Source: Proteles cristata cristata (lineage: Eukaryota > Chordata > Mammalia > Carnivora > Hyaenidae). From it: a stretch of 64,000 bases of DNA. Position 1 is the first letter of the stretch; every line of letters starts with the position of its first letter. Location of the stretch: contig JAESUZ010002551.1 in the NCBI GenBank assembly GCA_017311185.1, positions 1,860,001 to 1,924,000 on the forward strand. Direction: 5' to 3'. A program made the translations under genes and the position numbers. Below the pieces are notes generated by a model. That model saw only the letters and a program-made list of their open reading frames with translations, was not told where the DNA came from and searched no databases. Below are positions 47,871 to 60,841 of the stretch, piece after piece.

Positions 47871-48145
47871 AGGGGGTAGATGAGCACATGTTGCCTTTAG
47901 AGGTTAGTAATTAGGCCAGTTTGGTTGGAATGTTGGGACTATGTAAAAGTTGAATTCTGAGAAGACTTCAACTTTGAAGTCTTTGAGGGCTTGATTACGG
48001 AGGAGTTGGAATGATGGGAAACTGGTTTGGACTCTGTCACGCTATTAAATTCATGCTTGTTTTTGTAAACAGTATTGATCTGTAAAAGAAAATGAGAAGC
48101 AATAGCATAATTCTAATTTAATATAAAAATACAGTTATTAAAATG
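47871..48145. other. Intron, unassigned
   Basis: No feature seen. Confidence 0.35.
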
Positions 48146-48147
48146 AG

Positions 48148-48263
48148 GGGTACGTGGGTGGCTCAGTCGGTTAAGCATCTGACTTGATTTCACTCAGGTC
48201 ATGATCTAATGGTTTGTGGGTTTGAGCCCCATGCTCACAGGCTCAGTGTGAAGACTCCTTGGG

Positions 48264-48298
<35 letters not shown>
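48148..48298 (+). mobile_element. CAN SINE, 3' end replaced by (TC)n
   Basis: 'ggggtacgtgggtggctcag' head. The linker ends in about 16 TC units (48265-48298), and the AATAAA and poly-A tail are gone. Confidence 0.9.
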
Positions 48299-48300
<2 letters not shown>

Positions 48301-49364
48301 CACACACCATGCAGTCTACTCAACTAAATTCTTCTCTTCATACAAACCCGCCTACCACCTCTCCTCAACAGAATCTATACCACATCAAAATCTTGGCTCT
48401 CCTTCAGGTTTTCTACTTGTACCACTAGTATGGATCCTCTGACTTCCTTTCTTATTACGGATCTTCTGTTCCTGGCCAAAGTTTAACCTGTCCTGGGGGC
48501 AGGAATTACGTTTTACATCTCTGTATCATCTGAGGCTAGAGTGGCAGAGGTGTTCAGCGAATACTGATGATTTTGGTAATTATCAATCATATCTCTTTGC
48601 CCTATACACAGAAGGAAGGGCAAAAGAAAAATCCTAGAAATGAGATGCCCACCTGGGAAATGAGGAAACCCCTTTGGACTTTTCTTTCTTCCAAACACAC
48701 AGAGAGTTGCAAAGGTAAGTGTAAAACATTATCTTGAATTATGAGGAAAACAATGAGCAGACCAAAGTCATTTATCAGCTGCTTTGAAATTCCAAGATAA
48801 AAGCTCTCAAATTAGTATAAAGTCCTCATCAATCACCTTTGATTGCTTAAGTGATGTGGCGAAGCATGAATAAAATGCACATCCCTGAGGAATGGCTCCG
48901 CTAACATATATGCTTTTTAAAAATTGAACTGATCCTTGTCTAAAATATGATAAAACTTCCTTTTAGGGCTTCCTAATATCTTATAATGAGAAAGACATGT
49001 CTAAGGAATTTCCCCAGGCACAGAGCTGGGGTGGCAGAGGTCAGAAGATGGGCATTGTCACTGTCAATACAGAACCAATAACATAACAAACTGACTAGTA
49101 TCTCGGGAACTGAATAGAGAGTGGTGGTAAGACAAAGCTGACTTTTCAGCTGGTAAAAAAAAAGGTAATCTGAATTTCACAGACATACTTATCAGGCATC
49201 CCATAAATCAACTCCTCACTAAAGAAAAGAAAAGAGGGACACACTTCCCGCCTAACACTTCACTCATTTAATTGTGCATTGATTCATTCATTTATTCCAA
49301 CATGTTAAGGACTAACATCTCTGTTAGAATACCTTGGGCTGAAAGTAACAGAAAATACCTTCTT
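48299..49364. other. Intron, unassigned
   Basis: No gene or clear repeat. Confidence 0.35.
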
Positions 49365-49365
49365 G

Positions 49366-49566
49366 GGGCACCTGGATGGCTCAGTTGATTAAGCGTCTGA
49401 CTCTTGATTTCTGTTCAGGTCAAGATCTCACAATTCATGAGTTCAAGCCCCGTATCAGGTTCTGCCCTGACAGCATGGAGCCTGCTTGGGATTCTCTCTC
49501 TCCCCCTCTCTCTCTGCCCCTCCCCTGCCTGCTCTTTCTCTCAAAAAATAAACTAATAAAAAAAGA
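49366..49566 (+). mobile_element. CAN SINE
   Basis: 'ggggcacctggatggctcag' head to 'caaaaaataaactaataaa'. Flanks 'gaaaataccttctt' and 'gaaaatgtcttctc' are a mutated TSD. Confidence 0.94.
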
Positions 49567-50745
49567 AAATGTCTTCTCAAACTGATTTAAACAAGAAAAT
49601 TGAATTTTGTCCTATAACCATGGTAGAAGACTTTTTAAAGTTCGCTGATTCAATGGCTCAAGAATGTCTTCAAGGCCATTTTCCTTTCTAGTTTCCCTTT
49701 CTATCAGGGTTGGCTTCATCCTTAAACTGGCCATAAGATGGTTATAGTAGTTAAACATATAACCTCCACACAACACAACGTCCAAAAACAGAATCAAAAA
49801 ACATCTTTTCAATTTTTCTTTCTTGCGGTTAAGGAAACTTCCCCTTGCTCCTCACTGGCCAGGACAGGACCACATGCTCACCTTTAATCACTAGCAAGGG
49901 ACAGAAGGTCTCCATGACTAGTTGAGGTGGTTCATCAGCCAACTATCTAACTCTGCCACTGTAGCAGGAACAGAGAAGACACAAATGAGTAAGAGTCGCT
50001 ATATCCAACCATATTTACAAAATTTGATGGAGAGCTGGATTTGTTTTTATGTAGTTTGCAGACTCCCATTTTAGGTTAACCAAAAGTATTCCTATGGTTG
50101 TATGTAGGGTTATTTTCTCAGAAGAACATGGTAGACTTGTAAACACAAGTGAGTGATGAGAAGGACTCAGCGGTGAGAAGGAAGTGAGCAGATGGACACC
50201 CAACTGGGTGCACCCAACCTGCTCGGTGCTCCACCCTAACGCTGCCAGGGTGAGTTAGGCCAGGCTGCCCATTGACCTTTTGGGATTTCATTGCTTCTCT
50301 CAAGAAAAATAAAAATAGGAGGTGACTTGCCCCAGAGTGTTGGGGATGGGGGTGGGGGCAAGGGGAAAGGTATAAAATAAGTAAGATTCAAGAAAAAGAA
50401 GGTACCTAGCAAATAAGCTTGAGGTCCAGGAGAGGAAATTCTCTCTCAGTCTATTTTTGTGGATTAATTTCTTTTTTTAACGATTATTATGTATTATATT
50501 ACAAGTTAAAATTTACTGAGCACTTACTAATGTGCTCAGCATGATGCCAAGTGCATAACATGCATTATGAATTATCTAATTTAATTTTCACAACAGTTCC
50601 ACAAGACAGATTCCCCAATCTCACAGAAGAAGAAATACAAGTAACAAGATCACAATGACAGTTGTGGGAAACCAGGCCATCTGCCTCCCAGAACCAAACC
50701 CACAACCACAGTGAAACCAGCCACTGAGCTAAAATGTGATGGAAC
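49567..50745. other. Intron with a MIR at about 50515-50660
   Basis: 'ttactgagcacttactaatg', 'ttaattttcacaacagttcc' and 'cccaatctcacagaagaag' are MIR text. The rest is unassigned. Confidence 0.5.
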
Positions 50746-51390
50746 TGAAGGAGAAGAAGACAGATAGGATCCTCGCCTTTGGGAAACCTACACTCTAGTC
50801 AGAAAAAAATCAACAACCATAAGAACAGATTATTGAGGCTATAATGTATATTGGAAACAAACAGAGTGCCCTACTTTAGATGGGGTGCTCATGGAAGATG
50901 ACATTTATGATCAGAACTAAAGGATGACATGTAGACAGTCATGGGGGAGGAAGTGCCAAGGATGGGGAGCAACAGCAAGCCACCAGCAGCAGGAATTGGC
51001 CACAGAAGGAAAGAGCCCGAAGAACGTTCTCAGCAGACAAACCAACGACAAAAGCCCAGAAGAAAAACAGGAGTGGACTGCTGAGGAATGTAAAAGAGGT
51101 AAATCTGACCATAGTTTTAAAAACCAAAAGAGTAGCATGATGACAGGAAGGGAGGTCACAAAATAGTGCCTTGTAGACCATAAAGCGGAGTTTGGATTTT
51201 ATCTTCAGTGTGATGAGAAATCATTAGAGTCTGAAGCAGGAGGATAAGGTGAAATAATTTCAATTTCTTCAAAGAGCACACTGGCTGCTACACAGACGTG
51301 GATGCAGGGAGGCAGGCACACCAGCAGGGGCTAGTGTAAGGGTCCAGGCAAAAGAGAAAGTGGTGTGGATTCCAGATGTACCTGACTTGG
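50746..51390 (+). mobile_element. Old LINE-2-era repeat
   Basis: 'tgggaaacctacactctagt', 'agtgccttgtagaccataaa', 'gagtttggattttatcttca' and 'gagcacactggctgcta' follow a widespread old mammalian repeat (L2/CR1-type by memory). The overlapping 80-codon ORFs on both strands are its translation. Confidence 0.5.
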
Positions 51391-51394
51391 TAAA

Positions 51395-51560
51395 GTTGAG
51401 CTCTAACTCATAGACTGTAAAATTCACCAATTTCAAGTGTACAAGTAATGTTTCACAAGGTTGTGCGACCATCGCTGGATCAACTATTGAATTATTTAAC
51501 TTTGATCACTCCCCTAAAAAAAGAAACCCCATATGCCTAATCCCTCTTCCAATTCCCTGG
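51395..51560 (-). mobile_element. Old LINE-1 3'-region fragment, reverse
   Basis: 'tgtaaaattcaccaatttca', 'cacaaggttgtgcgaccatc' and 'aaaaaagaaaccccatatgc' match an L1 3' region read backwards. Confidence 0.65.
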
Positions 51561-51574
51561 CAAACACTAATTGT

Positions 51575-52095
51575 ACTAGTCAGGGTTTCCCAAAGAAACA
51601 CAACAAATAGGATGTGTAGGTAGGTAGGTAAGCAGGCAGGCAGGCAGGTAGGAAAGAAGATGGATAGATTCAGAAAGATTATAAGGAATTGGTTCACACA
51701 ATTATGGAAGCCAACAAATCCCAAGATTGCAGTTGGCAAGCTAGAGACCCAGCAGAGCTGGTCTCTTCTCTCCTCCGGTGAGAAGGCCAGCAGACTTGAG
51801 ACCCAGACAGAGCTTAATGTTTCAGATTGAGTCCAAGGCAGGAAAATACCAATGTCCCAGATCAAGGCAGTCAGGCAGGAGTCCCTTCTTACTCACAGGA
51901 GGGTAAGACTTTTTATTCTATGCAAATCTTCAACTGATGGATATGGCCCACCTAAATTAGAGAAGGAAATCTGCTTTACTTACTCTACCAATTCTAAAGT
52001 TAATCTCATCCAGAAACACCCAGAATAATGTATAACAAAAGTCTGGACATTTTGTGGCCCTGCCAAGTCAACACACAAAATTAACCATGACACCA
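51575..52095 (+). repeat. Ancient interspersed repeat
   Basis: 'gtcagggtttcccaaagaaa', 'aaggaattggttcacacaat', 'caagctagagacccagcaga', 'catccagaaacacccagaat' and 'aaaattaaccatgacacc' form one long, recognisable old mammalian repeat. I do not assign a family name. It carries a (GTAG)/(GCAG) tetranucleotide run at 51618-51652. Confidence 0.6.
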
Positions 52096-53569
52096 ATCTA
52101 CTCTCTCGCACATATACTCTGAATGCAGAACAATCAAGACTGGGAGACCAGCGTTCTAAGTCAGAAGTTTTAACCATCTCCTGAAACACTTACAATTCTA
52201 AATATGGTAGTAACTATATTGATATTTAAGCAAAGTCACAAATTTAGCTATATTCAGCATTTAGTCTTATAAGCCTTTTAAAACTATCTATATACATTAC
52301 AAATTTCTCTCTGAGCCTGTCATTAATTTTCCCAAGTAGCTATCTATCGCGATGGTTAAATCAGTAAGGAGGAAGGGAAAAAAAAAAAAATTTGTATTTT
52401 CCTTCATGTTTCATACTTTATAGGACTGTTTAAGACTTTAGGAAGGGGAATGTACTAGACTAATATTTTGAAAAGGTGCTCTTCCAATGAAAGAAACTGC
52501 CAAGTAACCTAAATACAGTTAAATAATATTCTGCCTGCCTGAGTGGTTGGTATTCATATATAAATTTATAAATTTAAATGAAGGCAGATGCTCCTCCCAA
52601 AGAGCAGCCACTACAGTTCTCCAGGGACTTATCAACTAACAATAAATCTGATTTCAACTGAGAAAGAGATCAGAAGCTGCCAGCCTCCACTTGTGCTCCC
52701 CTTTATGGCCAAAGAAGCTTTTCTGCTGTCTCTCACAAGAAACTACCAGACTTAAATGGTTCCAGAAATGATTTTAATGCTCCACATTAACTACTCCAAC
52801 CTATCTCTCCATACACTTGGAAAATTTAGGCAGAAGTAATTCAAATGGTATGAGAAAATATGGAAGCATCAACACCACCCTTATTTGGCCTGGGTAGCAA
52901 CGGGCTTTTGCATCAAGTCAGAAAATTCAGATCCCCTCCAGAACTGTTCACAATCCTCGATCTGACTTAGTACGAGACAGATCTGACCCAAAACTGTCAG
53001 AAGGACCTTCTCCCACGAGGGTCACTTGACCAGTGGTATTTCTGGGTCCGTTCTAGATCATATGTAGACCCAAATCCCCAAGAGATACACAAGTGTCTCT
53101 CAATCTAGTGTTCATCTAGTCAGGTGCACTGCAAAATGATTTGCTCTAGAAACCCTAACCTCATCAGTTAGTTTGGATAATGAATGTTCACGAAAAAACC
53201 TATGTAGTATGTGTTTATTTAGGAAACATGTTCTATGTGATCAACATTTCGTCAAGCAAACTAGAGCACCTAGACCCACTATCTAGGAGCTGACAGAATC
53301 AAACATCACCACACGAGGGTGGACAAACAATATCAAAGGATAGATTTTCATTAACAAAGGATCTACAATATGTATATATACAATTAACAAAAATATGATG
53401 TTCCTTTATATACATGGCATTTTACTTGATGATATGAAAGAAATATGTCTTACCCTTCAAGAGATCATTACTTGGAAAATTCTGAATTCATCAAAAAAGT
53501 GTTCTGGTGTAACAATGATAACATAAAAACACCCAATTTTTTTTACACTATTACACAAAATTTGTACAT
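52096..53569. other. Intron, unassigned
   Basis: No named repeat. Homopolymer A run near 52380. No gene is seen. Confidence 0.35.
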
Positions 53570-53755
53570 AGCCTTCCTTGAGTTTATAAAGCATTTCACA
53601 CCCATTAAGTTCAAGGTGATCTGCAATGCAAGACTAAAAACCCTGGTGGATGATGAAGCATTATCTACATTTCTACAAAAAAAAATTGAGGCTCAAGCAG
53701 TTTTGACGTAAGTTTGATTGAGTGGTAGAGCTAAAATTTAAATCCAGGACTCCCA
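53570..53755 (+). mobile_element. MIR-like fossil
   Basis: 'ataaagcatttcacacccat', 'aaaattgaggctcaagcag' and 'atttaaatccaggactccca' are consistent with a MIR. The 88-codon ORF over it is accidental. Confidence 0.5.
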
Positions 53756-56700
53756 CCTGTGGATCCCATCTGTGGATCTAGTATGAGGCTTATAAAAAGT
53801 GGCACTTTCTGACATTCTGGGCCAGATAGTTTTTTGTTATGAGGGGCTGCCCCACTCATTGCAGTGTCTTAACAGCATCCCTGACTTCTACCTATCAAAT
53901 GCCAGTAGCAAAGCTTGCCTTCCCCAGAGTCAAATATCCCCTGCAGGGGGGAGGGGGAGCAAATTCATGCAGCCCTAATTGAGAGCTACTTATCTAATGT
54001 ACTTTGCAGGCTTCTACTCAGGTTAAAGGAAAGTATACATTTACAGCATGTGACAATTCTGATCTATTAAATCATCAAGTTTTCATAAACCAAATGTAAA
54101 TATATACACAAAAGAACCTATTTTACCAAGTATTTTTTAGGATTCCAGTTTCTTGAATTTTTCCAAGAACCTGAGAAAAACATAATTCTTATAACCAACA
54201 GCAACATCAAGCTACAGAGGTAGGAAGGAGACAGTTAATGCAGAGTGGTGGTTCACAGAAAGTTCTACTACTTTCATGGTTTAAAATACCCTTTTTTCTT
54301 AAATATATTTACACATTAGTGAGGTTAATACCACCACAACAATACTAAGTTGGTTTCTTTTCCATTTCCTCTCTTCTGATATTATCCATATTTTTCAGCC
54401 GTGGAAGGAGAAAAAGAGACACTTAATAAATTACCTAGTCAATATCAGCCAAGAAAAAACAGCTGACAAAGCTCCTAGTTTGGCACCAATCACCTTTCCT
54501 TGGCATTCCCCAATGGCTACATTGTAGCCACTTAAGAACATGGAGCACATAATCCTACTTGATTTATGCAGGGTATTCAGTATTTTGATTTTCTAGTATC
54601 TTTTGGAAACACTTTGTTTTCCTCACTATCTCAGGTGCTTTGCTCTACTCCAAGAATCAAGATGCCTTAAAAGTCCTAGAAGCAAAATAGTTAAAATGAA
54701 AAATGTAACTCCCCATCAGTAAACTCTCTGGAATAACTTTCAACTATATTTAGTAAATGATATAGTCTATCAATTACCATCTTGATTATTCAACTATAAA
54801 AATCAATTGAGCATATAAAATGCAGAGTAAAGAATATAAATGATTTGAAATTATAGCCTGAAGTAAAAAATTAGGTCAGTTCCCACAATCATGTGTCCTG
54901 GGTCTCCTTTCTGCTCTGTTCATTAGAATCACGCTGCAGCTTCTAGAGACAGGGCATGCAGCTTTATCAACACCTAGCGAAGCACCGAGCCTCCCCAGGG
55001 AAAACAGCAGTAACAAGCACTGAGTACGGTTTTAGCACCATATTTCATCTGTATTTTAAAAGACCAAATCTAGATTACAGAGAACAGATTCTCTTCCTCC
55101 AGGTGATCTCTGTGGTTAAAAATAATTTGATGGCCTAAACCACTAAGGACAAATTCTATGCATTTTTGTAACAAATGAGGATACTCATTCATATTTCTTT
55201 TGTTTTTAGAACAGACCAGTTTCAGGTCTAAAGGTCAATACCTAGGAAAGATGATGCAAGAAAAAACAGTGCCATATGGAACTTCCTGAATTTGACTGAA
55301 AAACATCCAAAAGAGCCAACTGAACCTCACAGAGAACACATTACTGTCCATATGCAAGGCAAAACGCCGCATGAACTATCGAAAGCTAAATGTGACATTT
55401 GACGATCATCCCTGCAAGCCATCACACCACTCCTTATGAAACTGTCCTGGTTAATACTCATCAACAAAGGCTGCGCTTCTCTTTGAAAACTACATGTTAA
55501 AAATGGGGAGAAAAGGGACAGGAAGCTTCATTTGTGAAAGAAGCTGTGAGGTAAGACTGGCACATCATGGGCAACTGCAGACTTCACAGATGGCTATTTA
55601 GGAAAAGCCCCTCCCTGCCCCCAAGGCATTCACCAAAGGGTGGTTTTCTAAACCAGGAAAGAGAAAGCCGCTGGACCCCTCTCCCAGTAAACATTAAGGT
55701 GTCATGTAAATATAATCCATTCCAGAGATGCCTGAAAGAATAGAGAGAAGAGCAGCCTGGATTCATTCACTGGCCCAGACTCAGTGTCTGACTCAGCCCT
55801 GCAATGTCCCTGACTTGCTGGAGGTTCTGAGCCAGCCATTTATTTTGCTCCTGCTGTTGTCATTACTCTGCCTTTGCTATTAACCTAAGCAAGTGCCAAC
55901 CACATTCCACACATTGTGCAGAACATACAATAGGAAATGAATCCCACTCATTGGCTTCATATCACAAGCTTCAGCTTGGCTAATTAAAAATGTAGGAAAA
56001 GCACCATCATTTCAATGTTTTCAATCAAGGGAACAAAACATCATCCACTGACCCATATCAGGAAGTTACTGCGCTGCTGAATTAGCTGGCCAAGTCAGTA
56101 TACTCTGCAGAGTGCTGACCTAGAACAAGTGCATGTTCCGGGGAGAAGGCTAGGGGGCAGCACAATGGAGTGAGGGGTTTAAATCTCTTTTCTGTCTCTT
56201 CCTGGATGTGTGGCCTGTGAGATTTCCTTGACTTTTCTGAGCGTCATCTACAAAAGAGTCTTCATTTATAAACAAATGCTGTAGTCAGAGCTGGGGGGAC
56301 ATCAAATGAGATGTGTAACAGGGATAACAGTGTATTGTTTATCGTTTCCCTCTATAAACTAGGCTTCCTGGAAAACATTCTGCCAAGAAATGACATAAAG
56401 GAAAACTTGGTCCAACAGGAAGAGGAAAGCCCACTGTATCAGGCTCCCATATTACCACGGAGAAAAAAGGAGGGTGTCCAAGGAAGTGGTGAGCTGGTGC
56501 GTCTAAAGCTTACTTGTTTGAGCTCCAGGCCCAGAAGAGCTAGATGTGCTGTAAAACGGGTTGAGGAGACCCCATGATGGAAAACGCAGCAGCTTTATTT
56601 CCTGTGCACGTCTGAACTTAATGGAGTAAACTGGGATCCCCGAGAGCTGCAAATCACAGATTTGGCTGAAGAGTTTCCACATCATGCTTTTTTTTTTTCC

Positions 56701-57589
56701 ACTAAATGTTACCAATCCCAAAGTCAAGGATCTTATCCAGTTGGGTGAAGGTCAAACTAACTTGCCAATTAGAAAAATCTCAGTCTAATCCAGTAACGTT
56801 GCCAGTCATTTCTACTTTAAAAATTAGTCCAATCCAGTTTAAAGCCAGGGTGTCCATCCCTTCTAACACAGATTACACCTGTCAGTTACTAGTTCTGGTG
56901 GGGATGGAGAGGGAGGGGCCTGCTTCCTCAGGAACCCTATACTCTGGCTCTATCGAGGACAGCAAGGAGAAACCAAGGGGGTGAAGGATGCTTGGGTAGC
57001 CTGGTGGCCACTGCTACTTCTCTGACGCCAGTGACAAATAATTGTTGCCCTTAGCATGGCCTCTTTCCCCATATGAACGCTAAGACTCAAGTTTTCTACC
57101 AACCAAGTATTCTTAGTGTAGGCAAGCCATGCTACATGTTCCCTCCACAAAGGCACACAAGATGCTAAGGGGGGGGTTGGTTGCATCTCCTCTAGACCCA
57201 CCAGTGACAAGCAGGATGCTCCCTCATCAGGTGTGTACGTCAGGCATACAGCTGAGGTACACATCTAACAGGAAAGTCTAAAAATGCCTCCCACCCAGTC
57301 AACTACTGTGTCCTTAGCACTGAGGTCCTCCTGAGACTAAAGACCCCTACCCTCCAGGTCCAGAGGATGTTGTGAAGCTCTGGCATCTAGGGCTAGATGC
57401 CTGCACCCTATTCGTACCTGAGTGCCCCTACCTGAGCTCTTTCCTCCAGCACACACAGGGGACTTGCGTGAGCCACCAGCCGACAGTAACTAAGGTGAGA
57501 AGGGAACCAAGATCTTTCAAACCCCCACTGCCACACAATGGCCCTGACGTTCTCTCTGGCTTTAGGGCTTGGTTTTGGAAAGGGAAACA
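53756..57589. other. Long SINE-free intron stretch, MIR-like at about 56160-56330
   Basis: Nearly 4 kb without a CAN SINE. The MIR-like trace has 'gtttaaatctcttttctgtc' and 'gatttccttgacttttctg'. A C-rich, weakly ORF-bearing part is at 57260-57560. No coding gene or RNA is supported. Confidence 0.45.
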
Positions 57590-57591
57590 TA

Positions 57592-57780
57592 GGCACCTGA
57601 GTGGCTCAGTTGGTTGAGCATCCAACTTTGGCTCAGGTCACGAACTCATAGTTTGTGAGTTGGAGCCCTGCGTCAGGCTTCAGATTCTGTCTGTCTGTCT
57701 CTCTGTCTCTGTCTCTGCCCCTCCCCCACCTGTGCTCCGTCTCAAAACTAATAAATATTTTTTAAAAATTAAAGAAAAAA
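57592..57780 (+). mobile_element. CAN SINE, internally shortened
   Basis: 'ggcacctgagtggctcagtt' head, (CTGT)n-like linker and 'ctaataaatattttttaaaa' end. Flanks 'gggaaacat' and 'gagaaacat' mark the TSD. Confidence 0.93.
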
Positions 57781-57782
57781 AA

Positions 57783-58839
57783 GAAAGAGAAACATGATAA
57801 ATGGCCCTTCCAAGAGAAAGGAAAGAGCTAATTACTACATCACAACCTTGATCTCCCCAGAGGTTTTCTATTGCTACATATATGAGTAAACAAGAAGCCA
57901 CAGAAGTTCTGTAGGTCTACCCTGTCTTGGGACTGCTAACACACAACATTTCTGTGATCTAAAATCTATAGACTACATTTCCTTATGCTCGGAACTATGA
58001 ACCATCTCCAGAGCAAAGAAGAAGCATGAAGGGCATCTCTCAGGGTTCTTACACATCACCACGTAATACCTTAACATCAGGAGTCAGGAATTCAGGTGCT
58101 TACCTCCAGCCCTCACATGTACCAGCAGGGGGAGAACTGTGGGACAATCACCTAACCTCTCAGAGGCTGGGCTTAGGCTCCTCAAAAGAAAATAATACCA
58201 TCTGCATTTTGAAATGAAAGCCTTTTGAAAACTATAAAGTTTTAAAAACACATGTTAATATGCCGATAAACATCACCTTGTTTATTTCCAAAGAAAGATA
58301 AGGGAGACAGGAAGGCCTCGCCCTGCATTTTTACAAAGGCTAACATTGCAGAGCCCAGATGAAACCACCCTTTCCCAAGGCTACAGATGAATGAATGGTA
58401 CCAGCCAAGTGCTCCTCTCCTTGAGTCCGGGATTCCTGACTCAACATTCATCAAAGATTCTAAACTTAGAGCTCAAAAGTACAAGAAAGCTCATCTCAGT
58501 TCAAATGTCTTGTTTTAAAATGAAGGAGCTGGAGCTCTGAGAATAAAGCATTAAACAAGCCATTCTCTCAGAACACGAGCTGTACCGTGCTGGAGGAAAG
58601 AGTTAGTTTTCCTCCAGAGCGGGGAAAGGTACAATACAAAGAAGCTAAGAGAAGTAGCCCAGAATGCATTCTCTGCCACTTTGGCAGGGTGGGACAGGCA
58701 TGGGGCTGTTGAGAAACCACACACTTCACTGGCTACTGTGGGAGCTGAGCAGCAACGAGGAGGCATGTCCGCAGCTCCTGGTTCTTATCTACAAAGCCAT
58801 CTAAAGAACTAGGTGTGAGGCCCTGGCGTTGCCATGAGC
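57783..58839. other. Intron with a MIR at about 58085-58225
   Basis: 'gacaatcacctaacctctca' and 'aaataataccatctgcattt' are MIR text. The rest is unassigned. Confidence 0.5.
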
Positions 58840-59540
58840 TCGCTAATTAAAACATATTAACAGCACTGAGTCCTATTATCCTTTCAAAAGGGAGCGAGCC
58901 TCGCCAGGCCTCCAGCAGCAGAGAAGATAATTAAGTAAAACTGTTTTCTCCCAGATAAATAATGGATATGACAACAGATGCCCCTCTGTCCTGGATGGGT
59001 GGGGATGACAAAGGAAGAATGTGCTTCTTGCCAAAACGGATGCAAAAGAGCTGCAAGCTAAGGATCAGCCCCCTTTGAACACCAGAGCAAAGAGGCCTGG
59101 CCTCTGTGCACCAGTGTGAAACAAAAATCAATGTTGCTGCACACGTTACTTACTTCATTATGTACTTGCACTTCGCTTTACAAAAGCAGCTACTACAAAT
59201 TCGATACGGGTCCACGTTTCAGACCTAATGCAGCTGCCTTGTCAGCCATTGGGGAGCTCCCGCTACTAACTCTAAGCACCTCTGGCAGGCTATTGTACAC
59301 AGGGTGCTGCAGAGAGCATCTCTTCCTGGGAGCCTTGAGCCGGCCGGCCTGTCATCTGCCATTACTCTTGCTCAGCCGCAGAGGATTAGAGATAACAACA
59401 GTCACCCAACACATTTTTTCCCAATACACACCATCAAGGTCGCAGGCTGATGGCTACGGGAGGCACATCATCAGCTGCACACCCAGTTACTGGCAGTACA
59501 TTCTTACCATGAAGCCGTCGGACACATCACATTAATGGCA
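58840..59540. promoter_or_regulatory. Candidate conserved non-coding element
   Basis: About 700 bp with no recognised repeat, several 'taatta/ttaatta'-like homeodomain-type cores near 58850 and 58930, and more CpGs than the surrounding intron ('gccggccggcc', 'cagccgcagag', 'gaagccgtcgg'). It also holds a 139-codon ORF (59116-59535, plus) without any recognisable domain. The regulatory reading is inference from composition only. A chance interval or an unrecognised old repeat is possible. Confidence 0.3.
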
Positions 59541-60379
59541 GAGGAAGCCCTAAAACCGTTCCGTGTGAGAGGTCTAAAAACAAAAAAGGGAGACCATTTT
59601 ACATGTTTTCCACCAAAGGATAAATATTAGACTCTATTAGAAAATTGCTAAGGTAAGGAAAATGAACCCTAAACAGTAAGCAGTAAGAAGGAAGCTATCA
59701 TTTCTCTCCGCAACAGTCTAGAGCTGCTAGTAATGAGATCTCCAAGGCAGATCTTCTCTGTCTTCCAAGGAGTGGGGGAACGCACAGGCACGTGTGTGTG
59801 TTTATTTTATGAGCTCAGCACAAGTACCCATTATGGCAAATTTCAGCCCTGTCTCTCCTCTAAAATGTTACCAAAGTTTTATGAAATGTAATCACAAAAG
59901 CCAACGGCCATTCACCCTACGGGCCCATGGTGAAGCAGCTTATATCAGAAGCTCAATACATACATGCCGAATAGAGGAAGAAAACAAGAAAAGCAGGGCA
60001 GTTGCCTTTATTTATTTACTAAAAGCACCATGGCACATACGCCTTAGTAAAAATGAAAGACTGACTTACTGCATTATTAAAGTCTGATTTCTTAAATAGG
60101 GTGAGAAAGAAACATCCCAAGAAGCTTTCTATCTTGGTAAAAGGACAATGTGGAGAGAGGCAAATGGTGCCTGCCCTAGGATCCAACGATGGATTTCACC
60201 CTAGGACAAATCCCACACCAACTTATCCTACCTTTGATGAAAAACATGGTCAAACCACAAATACTTCTCGTGTAAAAGCTAAATAAAAACTTTTATGAAT
60301 GCTGCTTAAAACAGCTCAATGAATATCAAAGTCATGTTTGTAATTAAGATGGTTCGGGGAACTCACACTGATACGTGCC
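59541..60379. other. Intron, unassigned
   Basis: No named repeat. ORFs of 61-97 codons without domain features. Confidence 0.35.
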
Positions 60380-60567
60380 ACTGATTTTCTCAAAAGCATG
60401 CCGAAGTAACTCAATGGCAAAAAACAGTCCTTTCAACAAATGGTGCTGGGAACAGAATACATAAGGATAAACAAATAAACCTTAACTCCTTTTGTCACAC
60501 CTATACAACACAATTAATGCAAGATAAATCATCAACCAATGTTTCAAGTTAAAACTCTAACTTTTAG

Positions 60568-60841
60568 GCACACCTGGTGGCTCAGTCAGTTAAGCATCTG
60601 ACTCTTGATTTGTGGTCAGGGCATGATGTCACAGTGATGAGATCAAGCCTGCATCAGGCTCCACACTGCGTGTAGAGCCTGCCTGGGATTCTCTCTCTCC
60701 CTCCCTGTTCACCACCTCTCTCTCTCTCTCTCTCTCTCCCCCCTCCCTCCCTCCCTCCCTCTCCCCCTCTCCCCCCCTCTCTCCCCCGTCTCCCTCTCTC
60801 CCCCTCTCCCCCCAAAAATAAGTATATAAACATTTTTCAAA
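60568..60841 (+). mobile_element. CAN SINE with expanded pyrimidine linker, inserted in L1
   Basis: 'gcacacctggtggctcagtc' head. The linker has grown to about 110 bp of pure pyrimidine (60700-60812). A near-perfect 15-bp TSD (aactctaacttttag/aactttaacttttag) is at 60553-60567 and 60842-60856. Confidence 0.96.
60700..60812. repeat. Polypyrimidine (CT/CCCT)n tract
   Basis: Almost uninterrupted C and T, with (TC)n, (CTCC)n and 'cccccc' blocks inside the SINE linker. In the ELAPOR2 transcript direction it is a polypurine run. Confidence 0.95.
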
